Source: Ziziphus jujuba (Eukaryota > Streptophyta > Magnoliopsida > Rosales > Rhamnaceae). Taken from it: a stretch of 64,000 bases of DNA. The stretch is from contig NC_083387.1 in NCBI RefSeq assembly GCF_031755915.1, forward strand, positions 15,583,001 through 15,647,000. The letters are read 5' to 3'. How positions within the stretch are numbered: the first letter of the stretch is position 1; each line of letters begins with the position of its first letter. The notes beneath the pieces are model-generated. The model was not told the origin of the DNA. It saw only the letters and a list, made by a program, of their open reading frames with translations, and made no database searches. The translations under genes were made by a program, and so were the position numbers. Below are positions 40,050 to 52,559 of the stretch, piece after piece.

Positions 40050-43000
40050 TAAATTCCTATTTCTTTAACTTTACCATTCGAGCAGTTATTAATTGGAAGA
40101 AGTTTAGCAGGTCAAAATTATTCGGTAGAGTTTTTTTTATTAATTTTTTTTGTCAAAAATATTTAATAAAACTTTTGTAATAATACTAAAAATTTTGTTT
40201 AGGTAAATTTCAAAATTATTTTTAGTTCTCTTTTATTTCTCAATTCGAAAAAGCATTTATTATAGCTAACATTAAAAATAAAAAATAAAAAATAAAAATT
40301 TGTTCATATTTTATTCTACAGTTCTGTAAGTTTCAATAAAATGATTATTATTTTATTCTACTATTTGTTTATTAAAATTTTGATTATCAAAAAAGATAAC
40401 AAATTTTTCAATAAAATTTTACAATTATTTGATAAATATCTTAACAATTTTATGTTTACATTAAATAGCTACTGCATTAAATAAGATAAGGAAGATTTAA
40501 GCCACATCATTCTCAAATTAGATACAATTTATTTTTAACCAATATTGCTTACTATTATTATTGTTAATGACAAATAGCTATGAATTAATTGAGTCTAGAC
40601 AAAAGTTAATGCATAACAAATAGCGACGATGGGAAAATGGTTTAGGATTTAAGGCAATTGCATCAGATACTGTACTTTTCTAACTATTCGTAGTAGTCTA
40701 TACTTATAACCGTGCTGCGGACGCCAGTTTCTGAGTCTCTCTTTCATTAGCGTATTTTATGGCTTTATTACTATATTCCGCTTCTTGACAGCTGTTCCAT
40801 TTCATGTGCGAGCTGGCTTTTACCATTAATTTTTTGGGACAGTCAGAATCTGTCTTTACTCTGTTATCAATGTGTCTAAGGTTGAAAACTTACGTAATCA
40901 GAAAAATGCCACGTGGGCAGATATTTGTTAAAATACATATTTTTCACTTTTCTCTACTTTCTGTCTCTGTACTGCTCTACTTTCTTAACCAAGCAACGTA
41001 TAGTGTTTCTTCTAACCATTGTTTCCAGTCCATTACTCAACCTTCTCTTATCCATATTTCTTTTGTATTTTCTAATATATGGTCAGTATCTACTTCTACG
41101 TTCTTCCTCTAGTCTTTGTTTTGCTCTTTTTACTCTTCCATCATCCCACCAACAGGCTTCTATTCAACTGCAATTTGAAAGGCTTTAGAAGACCTGGTAT
41201 AATATATTGGAAAAATCTTCAGCAATCTATTATCTGTTGAATATGCGAACATATCATTTTAAACCTACAACAAAAAAGAAAAAAAAAATGTGCGCTAAGA
41301 CGTGTCATTTCAAATTTGCAACAAAAAAAATGCAATAGGAAGAAAAATATGCATCAAGGTGTGTCACATCAAACCTGCAATAGTTTAAAGAAAAAAAGAA
41401 AAAATGTGTACGAGGACATGCTACTTTACCAATTGAATCAAACTACTTAGACAATTATATTGATTATTAAAAATCACTACTTGTACAATTGTATTGATTA
41501 TTGGGGAACAAAATAATTAAAAAGTTCAATTGCATTAATAATTAAAAAACTTTAAAAATAAAATTTCAACTTAAAACAATAGACACAATAATCTAATGAA
41601 AGTAAGTTCTAATAAAAATATATTGAATAGTTTAAAGTGTTGTAGTTGCATGTAGAGAAGTGTCTAAAGATCTGTTCAAAGCCAATAGAGCTTCAATTTA
41701 TATAAAAAAAAAGTTGGCTCAAATACTTCACATGTTTCCGATACGCGACTTTTATAAACTTCAATTTTACAATTTTAATTTACATAGGTCCAAGTCATAT
41801 AACCCTCTCCAATAAATATGGAACTATTATCAATTAATTAATCTTTAAAAATATAATATTTCAATAAATTAAAATATTAATTTGGATAATTAACATTATA
41901 ATCCAAACATTGTCCTTTTTGCTTTGTGATTATGTAGTAGAATGAAAAAATTGAAAAACAATATGCAAGTTTGTGCAACTTTGTGCAAGTTTCATACCAA
42001 CCACATTGACTTGCCAAAAATTATCTATATCATTTTATTTGCTAATTAATTGCATGACCATGTTTTCTAGCACAAATATTACATGCGGCAATCCTATACT
42101 AATTCCCTTGCCCATGTCATGTGCTAAATGATCATGCTAAAGGTTTCATAAAAATGCTTTACATTGCCTTTATTATTGATGTCAAGATTGTCAAACCTAT
42201 GCTCTCCAATTTCAACAACCAAATCTATTGTATGATGACTAACCAAAACTGCACATTTATCATGCAAAAAGAAAAATCCATTCCATACAACTTTTTCCAA
42301 AAGTTTCCAAGTCTACTAATAAATGCCTTTACTAACAAGTGAAGAATCAAAATATAAACTCCACCGATGTCCAACCATGATATTTTTCAAATGATTACAC
42401 TTTCAATTGGAAAGTCAACTTCCATTCTACCAATTAGTTTAGCCAATCAAGAATTGCCAAAATTTCCAAATTAAAATTGCCAAAACAAAACTACCCAAAC
42501 ATGAAAGTTTGGTAGAGAATGTCTCTAGGTTTTGACTAAAGACTTTTACCAATTTTCAACTTTCAATTTTCCAGAACTCCTTAGTCTGCCACCCATGTTG
42601 TAGGAAAAAATATCCCAAATTATTTACTTCCTTAATTTAAACTATAAACCTTTCATTCCCCAACACTAACATGCAAAAGAAATCCCATATTTCTCTGTAG
42701 GTTTTACAAAACTACACCAGCTTCTTGATCGGTAATTCCACCTTCACATAGGACAACAGCTTCCATTGATGAATTCTCCTTCCTTGTCACAGTTTCAATG
42801 ACCACAATTTTCTCCTTTACATCCATGGTCCTTTATTTACTTATTTCTTTTCCATTTAAAAAAAAAAAAACTGGGTACTTGTTCTTACCTCAAACCATGC
42901 ACCACACCTTCTAATAACTTGCATATTTGCTCATGGTTTCTGTCAGGACCCGTCCAGAATTCCTTCCCCGGAACCCTAGACAGCCCTGATCCCAGGGAAA

Positions 43001-43769
43001 CTCTACCGAACCCTCCAACGGAAAATCCGGCAGAGCCTCCCCTAAGGGATTTACTTACCACAAATTACCTGCACTGAAAACACACTTCTAACAACATCCC
43101 CTTATTCCTCCCACAGACTACAAATTGTTTCCACAAATTTCAGCACTTCAATATAAATACAGTAATCCAGTGCAAAATAAATACAACAAGAATGAAAGAA
43201 ATAGTACAACCGCAATAAAGAAGAACAGGGTACTTCACGAAGTAAAACAGCGAGGAAGATCAAGTCCGCTCCGAATGAACACCGAATTTAAGAGTGTGAG
43301 ATGCTAATCATCTCAGTGAGCGACCCTACTACTATACCATATAATATCACCGTAATAAGTATAAATAATAATTATTTGGAAATAATAATTTCTCTCAAAA
43401 CCCTTACAATTCTCTCAGTTGGAAAGGTTCCCCTTTTAAAACATTTTCACAAAACCCTTTATTCATATTCCCCGAAAACCAAGACATCAAATAAATATCC
43501 GAACAGTAATAATTAATTTTATTTTTCCAATACAGTTTCCAAACATTTTATTTTTAAAACACAGTTCTGAAAATCATTTGATGCACCCACTATATACCAG
43601 TGGCGCCAACAGTACCCAGCGTCCCGAGGTACCGCCAGACAGGAGGTTATAGAGAGAAACCGGCATACGGTCGCGTGGCGTCCCACTGCGCCGCTGCTAA
43701 CCTGGTGTCCCGGCCAAAGGGGGGTGGCCGCCCTCTCCGATGGCATCCACAGGACACCCTCATAATATC

Positions 43770-43868
43770 AACCGCGCGCTACTCACACCCACCTGCGCGC
43801 TAATCACATCACCTGCGCGCTAATCACACCCACCTGCGCGCTAATCACAACCGTGTGCACACTAACCA
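43770..43868. repeat. Short tandem repeat with GCGCGCTAATCAC words
   Basis: Four successive copies of CGCGCTA(A/C)TCACA with short CACCTG spacers, the last one diverged (GTGTGCACACTAACC). It lies inside the solo LTR. Confidence 0.8.
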
Positions 43869-45337
43869 TATCACATATACCATATCACATAATCAGAACA
43901 CCAGTACGTGCACGGTGCATCTAAAATCATAAAATCCACAATTTAAATTATAAAACAAATTTCACATTTTTCATAAACATAGCGGGCATAATCCATCCGC
44001 TTGAACCGGGAAATTCTCCACAATTTCTTTATAATCAATACCATAAATTCCATGATTTTCAAATCCACCAACTCCCAAATCCATCAATTCAAATATCCAC
44101 ATTTTTTCCAATAGCATAAATAATTCTCGAAATATCATAATCAAATCTCATAATATTTCATGGGCATATTTTATAAAAATTGAAATCACCAACATAACCA
44201 AATATTTTCCTTGAAATATTTGAAAATCAAATCGTGCCCAATTTCAAAATCCTCAAGACCATGAAATAATTTCACATGGCATAATTTTGTAAAATGCCCA
44301 TTTTCTTAAATCCAATAAATTCATAAATAATTCCACAATAAATCCAATAAATATTTGGCACATAAGAATTAAATTCCAAATATTTAAATCACACATAATA
44401 TATTCACCAATTAAATTCCCCAAAATAAAATTGAAGGTGGGTCACTCACCTGGAGCACGCAATTAACCCATGATCCACTACGAGATCAATTCTACGACTC
44501 ACCGGTGCTCCTAGAACAAAATTCACAGACAGTCAAATAAATTAATATTTTAATCGGGTAAATAATACCCGGTACCCGGGGGTAAAACACAAACGTTATC
44601 TAGAATTTATGAGTTATATACCGAATCGAAGCTCGCGTGATGAGGATCACGGATTCGGTCTTACTTTCCGGTGATCGGACCCGACGGGGTCGGAATCTCG
44701 CCGGAAAGCTTTTCGAGTTTCGGCTCCGCAATTCTCCCAAACCGTCACGAATTGGCGGAAACGGAAGTCGGATTTGGGTTCAGGAGGTCGAACACTGCGG
44801 ACTGGAGCTGGCCGAAATTTCGGGTACTCGCCGGAACAGTATTTTCCGGTGGGCCGCCGCGGTCACCGGCAACCGTCGCCGGCGGCGCGTGCGTGCGGTG
44901 GCCGTTGGCTGTGAAATTTTGCAGACTTGTAGATCGTGAGGAGAGCAATCCAACGGGACCGACGGTGAGCAAAACGGAGGTCAGACGGCGGAGAAATCAC
45001 CGTTTGAAGATTTCCGACCCCTCGCCGGAAAACGCTCCGATCCCGGCGCGTCGGTGGTCCGATGGCCGTGATTTTTGGTGGGTAGGCCGGACTTGAGGAG
45101 AGGATCAAGGCTGTCAGGCGCGTGTGGCCGGAAAATGGCCGGAACAGTGCCGATTCGCGGTGGCCGGCGGTGGAGGGGGAAAAATCGCCGCCAAACTTCG
45201 GACGTCCGATCCGGGCGCGTCCGGCGGCCGTTCGCCGTGAAATTTGGAGGTTTTGCCGGAAATGAGGTGGGCAATCTGGCTGGCTAGCGTGTGTACAGTA
45301 ACTAGGCCGGAAAACGTGAAAATGGCCGGCGGCCGGT

Positions 45338-45412
45338 GACTCTCTCTCTCTCTCCTCTCTCTTTCTCTCTCCTCTCTCTCTTTCTCTCTCTTCTCTCTCT
45401 TTCTCTCTCTTC
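45338..45412. repeat. (CT)n-rich microsatellite
   Basis: Runs of CT broken by TT and CC within the solo LTR; gives Arg/Glu-rich false frames on the minus strand. Confidence 0.9.
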
Positions 45413-45920
45413 CCCGAGTGTTTTAACAAATAAAAACCCTGCATGATACTGTTCATGCCACGTGGACCAATCAGAAGCTGACACGTGGCATTTCACTGTT
45501 CACCGACCCAAAAACATTAAAATAATACGGTATCCGGTAAACTTCAAACGTCCATAACTTTTTAACCGGATGTCCATTTTGAGCGTGCCGCTAGTCTGTG
45601 AACTCGTATCGACGAGCACTTCACAACCATGCATGAGTCAAAGCTCAATTCCCCATAAACAAAAAGTCAACTCCGATACCCCTGGACAGTTTGGACTGCA
45701 ACTTGTTTCGCCCATAACTTTCAAACCGTAGCTCCGTTTTTGACGTGCTACTAGTCTACGAACTCAGGGCGTCATGCACTTCACCATGGTACCCTAGTCA
45801 ATGCAAAATTCTCACCGAGTCAAAAAGTCAACTTTTGACCCCTTCGATCAACGGTCAACGGTCAACCTCGGTCAACGTGCACGGATTCCGGTGCGATTCG
45901 GGACGGGGTGTTACAGTTTC

Positions 45921-48520
45921 ATACTTATATATATATATATAGCATCAAAGAAGCTCACGTGTCTTTTATCCAACCACTCAACCATGCTCTCGGTTTCATA
46001 TATATATATATAAAGCATCAAAGCATGAAAGCACTTACTTGGCTTTTAGACTAATATATATAAGGCATCAAAGCATCAAAATAGCTTTATTTAATTACTT
46101 GCAATGGTTATATGGTAACATCTCCCTCCTAATTGATAATGCACAAATAAGCTTGCCAAAGTTAAAGTACGAGACTAATAAAGTTCGCCATCTACCCCTT
46201 TATCGTTTGCTCACATGCCATCAACTTTTCTTTCAAGTCATGGTCATTCAAGCCATCGGATTGAAGTTCATGGATGGATCCTTATTGACACTTCGAAGCG
46301 ATCTGAAAATACAATTCCAGTTTCTTTTTTGTTTAATGTAGGTATTTAGCTCCACCATGGATGACACAAATTTTCCTAGGTCGAATTTCCAAAAAATGAG
46401 ACTTTGTTAGTTTACCATCATGGCATCAGCATGGCACTTTTGGATTAAATTTCATAGTTGGACTATTTGGATGGCCTTTGAAGACATTTGGGGATTTATC
46501 TTGTCATGACAGTCTCTTGCCAGATTTCTTGAAGATCTAAGACAAAGATCAACTACTTCCATTCGAGAACATCTTGTATTTTTGTAGTTTTGTAGGTATA
46601 CTTTTTACGTCTTTGATGTAGGTGATAAGGACTTTATTCCATAATCAAGATTATTACCACAGATACACCTTTGGTGTTGCCTTGCACTTCCTAGTCTCAC
46701 CACGAATTTCTAGATGTTACATCATTGATCGACTTATTTTAAGTGGTAAATGTATTTGGTGTGCCCGATGAGTTCCTTGGAGTATTTTATCCTATTCTGA
46801 CAACATGGATCTACCAATAAAATCTTCCTTGATACTAATTCTTTTATGGGGATTCATCTTTTACTTTAGCTTTTTATACTATGTTAATGGCTCAAACTGC
46901 ATCCTACAAATAATGTAAACGGTGATGGGTTCAACCTTTTTATCTAACAAAGGCTGTAAAGATCAGCCTGCTTTCGACCTAGGCCTGAATTCTTTAGACT
47001 TGACATTGAAAAATAGCCTAATTAGCCAGCTCAAATTATATTGAATGAATGATTGTGTAAATTTTGGCCTGATGTTATTAACTTGTTGATGTTTTATGTG
47101 CAGGGTTGTGCCCCTTAGCTCCAACAACTGATCCGAAGTTTCGCAACAGTTTTAAGCATCTTTTGAGGTCGTGACCCCCACTGAATGACAATCTTTTTCT
47201 ATCGTGTGCTCTTGACCAGGTGGGGACCCAAATGATAAAGGCAGTACGAAAACCATGTTAACCATTACTTCCTCTATAGTTCCAAATTTGACCATTGAAG
47301 ACTTGCTGCTTAAAGAGACAATCATGTGTTTCTCCACCAAATTATTGTCCATGTCATTTAAGTGCGATCAAACTTTAACATTTTGCTTTTTAACTCATCT
47401 CTTTGTAGATTTCTTCACCTCAAAAGCGCTAGCTCCAGATGAGATGATCACTTTTTTTTAGTGGTTTCGACCAACTTCTTCAAGTTTTCTGGTCTTCCTC
47501 CTGTGGTGTAGACATGTGACTTCAATTCCTTCATTATATTGTCTTTTTTCTTAATTTTGGGCTAAGTTAGTTTTGTCACTAGACCTTTTTCGATGGCTTT
47601 CTCATGAGCTATTGCTTCTTCTGTTAGTCTCCTTTCCGCTGCATGCTGTCGTTGCATTCATCTCTTTTGAGTCATTGTGAGCGGTTGGTAAGATTTATAT
47701 TCTGTATGGTACCAATGGCCTATTTCTGTAACTAATGGCCAAAATGTCCTTGGCTTATCAATTTTTTGAGAAATCAGTCTTGTCCAATTATCCCTCAACT
47801 CCATCCTTTTCATCTTTATTTATATGTTATTTGATTATTTTTCTTGGTTACTTTTCATGAAATTATCAAATTAAAAAAATTACAAGAAGATGGACAATAA
47901 AAAAATTACTCTATATGCTTAGCATATTTAGGTAGAAAAAACTTTTAAATGCTTGAAACTTGCAATTTAAATTTCTTTCAAAAAAAAAAAAACCCTAAAC
48001 TATTAGGAGAGAAAATAAAAAGGTAAAAACATAAACCATATGGAGTTTAACCATGGTCTATTTTTAAATGGTCGCTTATTTGACAGTTGATAGTTGACCC
48101 TACTTACCCTCCTACTCACAAAGGCATCTGCCATAGATTTGATCAATGGAGGATGGGTCTCTCACTCTCTCTCTCAAAACTTTTGTCTCAGAGTGATGGT
48201 CTTGTCGATGAGGATTTAAAGCTTTCCATAAAGATTTGTATTTATCGATTAAAAATATAGAACTGAAATTAAAAACTAAAAAAGCACTTTTAAAATCTTA
48301 TAAATAAATAATTAATAATAAAAAATCTATGGGTATTTTAAAAGGTAAAGACTATTTTTAGAAATTTTAAAACAGGTGCATGAAAAGTTTATTAAATCTG
48401 AAACAAAGACTAAAATATATATGGTCCTCAATTGTATCAACCTATATATTCTACAATCTTTAAAAAAAAAAAAAAATTAAGAACAACATAGAGAGGCTTT
48501 TATCAAGGATTCCTGGTTTC
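45921..48520. other. Intergenic region with decayed repeats
   Basis: Starts with (TA)n runs flanked by repeated AGCATCAAAG words (45940-46080). The rest is moderately AT-rich and shows only broken open frames. The one stretch with a possible retroelement signal is annotated separately at 47152-47352. No host gene is supported. Confidence 0.5.
47152..47352 (-). pseudogene. Possible Ty3/Gypsy polyprotein fragment
   Basis: A 66-codon minus-strand frame contains MVNMVFVLPLSF. A similar MVFVLP word occurs ahead of the protease region of many plant Gypsy polyproteins. The frame is short, stops follow on both sides, and no reverse transcriptase motif was found nearby. The call rests on one short motif recalled from memory. 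Confidence 0.25.
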
Positions 48521-49102
48521 ACTAACGTCTAAAATTATAATATTGACCATTAGATCTTACCAACGGTCAAGATCTAATTGGACTTTAAAATATCTCGTGA
48601 GTTTTTTTCTTTTCCTTCCTCTCACTCCACCTTAACCCTTTCTATCTTTCTTTTTCCTCTTCTCGCACCAGCATGAAAATATCATGTGGCTTTCTCCTTC
48701 TCATCTTTTCTTTTTCCTCTTCTTGCTTCCGCATGAAAATATCAGATGGCTTCCTTCTTCAATTAAAACTCCATAGATTTGGGTTGTAAACAAAATCTAA
48801 AACTGAATTTTCTGTTTTTCCTATTTTGCACGAACATAAATTTCTCTATCTTCCCATCGCTATTTAAGATACGTATTTTATTTGATTTTTGATCTTTTTT
48901 TTTTTTCTTTTTCTAATAGTCTGTTTAGAGTGTTTAAAATTTTTTACGTGGTCGCTGGAAGAGGAAAAAAAAAAGATGGAAAGGGCTAAGGTGGAGTGAA
49001 AGGTAGGAAAAAAAAAAAAAACTCACATGATATTTTAAAACCCAATTAGATCTTGGCCATTAGTAAAATCTAACGGTCCATATTATAATCCTAGATGTTA
49101 AT
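48521..49102. mobile_element. Foldback element with about 150-bp terminal inverted repeats
   Basis: The left arm (about 48521-48668) starts ACTAACGTCTAAAATTATAA. The right arm (about 48953-49102), read inward, starts ATTAACATCTAGGATTATAA. The arms align along their length, including CAAGATCTAATTGG and CACTCCACCTTA, at roughly 80-85 percent. A smaller direct duplication (GCATGAAAATATCA near 48672 and 48731) is in the loop. There is no coding sequence and no clear target duplication. The long arms suggest a Mutator-like or foldback MITE. Confidence 0.7.
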
Positions 49103-50239
49103 AAAATAAAGAAAATATATGTTTATAAAAATACTAACGAGTTTAATTTCTGGCTAATTATAAATTATTTATTTATCATTTTTAAATATATGTTGTTTCT
49201 CTCTTTTATATAACTTTTAAATATTTTTCTATCTATATTATGCTATTATTGATTATTTATTTGAAGAAATTTTAAGTTTTTTTGTTTTTTTTTTGTTTTA
49301 GCCCTTAAATATTTTTTTAAATTTCATTTGTGGTTATATAATTTGTTATATTTTTCTGTATTTTATAGATTTGTTATTTGTTTGGGTCTAGATTAGTTTT
49401 ACCAAATTTTTTAATTTATCTTAGAACTTTTTTTTTTTTCTTGGTGCTTTGTTTATTCAATTTCCGGTTATGTTTATTCATAATGATTTGATGACATTTT
49501 GGTAGTTATAATATTTATCATGTATGCAATTTTACTAGCAAAGCTATTAAATTCTTTAATCATTTAAGTTATATTAAGGTTAGGAATTGAAAAAAAGAAA
49601 AACAAGAATATCTTTTTTCAATACAATCTTGTACTATTTTAGTTAAATAATGATAAATACATGACTCGCAATTTGTTATATCCACCATATGTGATATGTA
49701 ATATATATTTAAGTCAATATAAAAAACTAGCTAAAAATTTATGTGTCCTTGATATAAATGGCTCAAATTTTTTTTTTTGGATGAATAGATATAAATTGCA
49801 TTTGATAACTCTATTATAGAAAATGAGACTTCATACCCTATTACCAAAGAAAAGGAACCAAGTATAAAATAATAAAAGGGGGCTTCTGCCGAAGTGTAGG
49901 GGATTTTCAAATTGGATTCTAAATTAAACATTGATCATCCATACATCATGAATTTATAGGTTTTCGGCAACAATGCTCCATAAGCTTGATTCGGTCCAAA
50001 GTTGGCTATTAATTACCATATAAGTGTCACATACACCATTATCAAGTGTATAATCAACATTTCATAGGCCTTGGCATTGAAAAGGTACGTCTAATTGAAA
50101 ATTCATATACTATTTTGTTTTGTATGGAATTGATATTTGTTAAGCTACAGATATTAGGGCAAAAGCATTTATTACAAATTTCTTGCAAATAGAAGAAATT
50201 TGGAGGGTGAGGTGGTATGAGGGGGTAAGAAGGTATCAA
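49103..50239. other. AT-rich intergenic stretch
   Basis: Long T and A tracts and no coding signal. It leads into the decayed MULE at about 50240. Confidence 0.5.
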
Positions 50240-52546
50240 GGTCTAGGTCTATTGTTGAGCGTGTAGCACAGGATACTGCTTTAAGTGATGATGATTAAGG
50301 TATGGATAGCTACACCTTTGGACTTGAAGAATTTCCTTTTGAAATACAACCTAATGCACAGCTTGAAACAAAGCCTTAAGTACAGGCTCAAACACAATGG
50401 CATACACAACCTGCAATCCAACAACCTTTAAAACTTGAACATTAAATTGTACAGCCTGAACACACATGAAACTGCATAGCTTGAAGCTGAAGTTGAAAAT
50501 GATAGGAGAATTAGCAATGATGATAAAGATTCTAAGAAAATAGATTATGAGTAGTTTAATGATATTGATTGTTTTTTGATATGTTGATTTCGATGAACTT
50601 GGTATTGAGGTGGATAACAAACATGCAAAAGCCACTAACTATGTGAAGAGTGACTGTGTTGATGATGATAAGCTTAACAGTGATTGTGACATTGATTTGG
50701 ATGGAGATGGTATGAATGGGAAGTCAAGACATATTTAATGATCTTAGTTTAGTAGTGAAATTGATGTAACAGATCCATCATTTGCTATGGGAATGCTATT
50801 GTCAACAACAGATAAGTTTAAAAAAATTGTCAAGGAATATAGAATAAGAAGACATAAGCATTTGAGATTTAAAAAGAATGACAAAGACAAAATCCTAGTT
50901 GTTTGCCATGGAAAAGAATACTATAAATGGGTGGCTTATGCCTCTACAACTGATGGATCTACCTTTCAAGTGAAGACATTTAATGATGTTTGTAATTGTG
51001 ACTTGGTTTTTTACAATGGAATATCACATCCACTTGGCTGGTAAATACATATGTGAATAGGTTTAAGGGTCCATTTGGTATCGTTGATACAAGTAGAACT
51101 TTTAACTGTAGAGCTTTTGATTGTAGAGCTTTTTAAAGAAGAGTTTTTATTTAAAAAATAAAAAATTAATAAATATTTGGTTGTCACTTTAGAAAAAAAT
51201 TGAATGCTGAGTAGATCACTTAGCAACATAACTTCATAAGTGCTTTTAACTTCCAATTTATACATAAATTATTTAAACAACATTATTTATTTATTTGGCA
51301 ATAAAATATATTTTTGCATCACATATAATTATTTTAATTTATTTAAAATATATTAAATTTAAATCACAATTCAATATTTGAAGATCAATTTTATATAATT
51401 AAACATTTTGCTGATTGATAAAAACAAACTCGAAAATTTTTTGCTAAAAAAATATTTTGCATCCTTTGGAGTGACCTCTTTATCAACGGAGTCTATCTCT
51501 CTCTCTTTTTTTTTTTTCTTTTTTAATCAATGATGAGAAGAGAGTATTGAACGTTTTGTTTTCCGTATGTTTGTAGAGTTTTATTTTTATTTTTAGATAT
51601 ACTTGAAATGTTAATAAAACAGTGATGACAAAATAAATATGTAGAAAGTTTCATTAAATGCACCAAACTGAACTTCCCATATAAGCTCAAACTAGAGCTT
51701 TTTTTAAGAAGCCTAAACTATGGGCTACTTCACAATGGTCTAAAAAAGCTTTCTTTTAAGTGAAAAGTACTTATTGATTTGCAGTCAAACACCTGTGAAT
51801 TCAAGTAAAAGAGCTTATGACAATCAAAGAGTGCTTTCTGGCACAAAAAAAAGGGTTATACCAAACAGAGGCTAAGTAAGAACCAAAGTTGGGATTTTTT
51901 GCATTTAAGGAAATTGTGCAAACTGACTTTGTGGCCAATATTAGTAATTGGCAGTATTATAGAGCTAGAGCTAAGGCAAAGGACAAGATCAATGGGATAG
52001 TGATTGAACAATATGGTCAGCTATTGGATTATTGTGAGGAGATCAAAATGTTCGATTTAGAAAGCAAAGTTATTGTGAAGACTAATTTAGTGGCTTATGG
52101 ACTCCCTGTGTTTAAAAGAGTGTACATTTATTTGGCTGCTTATAAGAAAGGCTTTAAAGAAGACTGTAGACCATTGATTGGTTTAGATGACTGTCACATT
52201 AATGGCTAGCACTCAAGTCAAATATTGGCTGCTATTGGAATTGATGAAAATAACAGTACCTTTTGCCATTGCATATGCAGAGGTTGAGAATATAGTCATG
52301 TGACATTGGTTTTTGAAGCTTATTATGAAGGATGTTGACATTATCAATTTTCAAGGATGGTGCTTTATTACTTATAAACAAAAAAGCCTAGTTCAAGCAT
52401 CAGATTCTTTTGTACCAAATGCTGAACACAAGCATTTTTTAAGGCAACTGTACAATAATTTCAAACTTCAATTTAATAATTTGTTGATAAAGAATGCATT
52501 ATTGAGTGTTGCCAAACTACAACAATCCCAAGTTAAACACCCATAA
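50240..52546 (+). pseudogene. Decayed Mutator-like (MULE) transposase
   Basis: Fragments in several frames match the plant MuDR-type transposase in order. 50787-51044 has the N-terminal DNA-binding region (EYRIRRHKHLRFKKNDKDK, then VVCHGKEYYKWVAYAS). A shifted frame just after gives STWLVNTYVNRFK. 51889-52209 continues with GFFAFKEIVQTDF, YYRARAKAKD, EQYGQLLDYCEEI and RPLIGLDDCHING. 52313-52546 holds GWCFITYKQKSL and PNAEHKHFLRQLYNNF. Stop codons and frameshifts separate the parts (for example a TAG right after HING), so it is not functional. Upstream acidic text at 50240-50750 fits a decayed N-terminal extension. A MITE splits it at 51067-51872. Confidence 0.85.
51067..51872. mobile_element. 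PIF/Harbinger-type MITE inside the MULE pseudogene
   Basis: Ends GGGTCCATTTGGTAT and, read inward, GCCTCTGTTTGGTAT, matching at 11 of 15 positions, flanked by TAA at 51064-51066 and 51873-51875. The 806-bp insert sits exactly between the transposase words NRFK and EPKLGFF, which are adjacent in MULE proteins, confirming its borders. It is AT-rich and non-coding. Confidence 0.8.
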
Positions 52547-52559
52547 TCTATCACATTGT

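Larger units (their letters stand above)
39770..42940. other. Intergenic region upstream of TOR
   Basis: Contains the TOR leader with pyrimidine-rich tracts, the telo-box and the G-run tract. Further out it is AT-rich with no supportable gene. Diverged repeats containing TG(C/T)G(C/T)..AAGACGTGTCA-like words recur near 41290, 41350 and 41405. Open frames of up to about 100 codons near 40804-41188 are T-rich and lack any recognisable domain. Confidence 0.55.
42941..45915 (+). mobile_element. Solo LTR, about 3 kb, probably Ty3/Gypsy chromovirus type
   Basis: Begins TGTCAGGACCCGTCC and ends GGACGGGGTGTTACA, giving TG...CA ends, with a perfect GTTTC target duplication at 42936-42940 and 45916-45920. 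Length is 2975 bp and no gag or pol coding lies inside, so it is a solo LTR left by recombination, or a very large non-autonomous unit. The start resembles the TGTCACGACCC starts of long plant Tekay-type LTRs (from memory). Inside are a (27-bp) short tandem repeat near 43770-43868, a CpG- and CCGG-rich block at 44620-45330, a CT microsatellite at 45338-45412 and two diverged copies of a roughly 177-bp unit (CGTCCATAACTT at about 45549 and CGCCCATAACTT at about 45710). Frames within the GC-rich block are by-products of its composition. Confidence 0.8.

Noticed and set aside
43600..43803. 67-codon frame near a (GCGC)-containing tandem repeat
   Set aside because: Inside the solo LTR with no conserved motif.
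44637..45456. Several long frames on both strands, up to 197 codons
   Set aside because: They arise from the GC-rich, stop-poor core and CT repeat of the solo LTR; Arg/Pro/Gly-biased, overlapping and with no domain.
46039..46341. 100-codon plus-strand frame
   Set aside because: No recognisable domain, repeat-flanked, and broken beyond; possible retroelement debris but not supportable as a gene.
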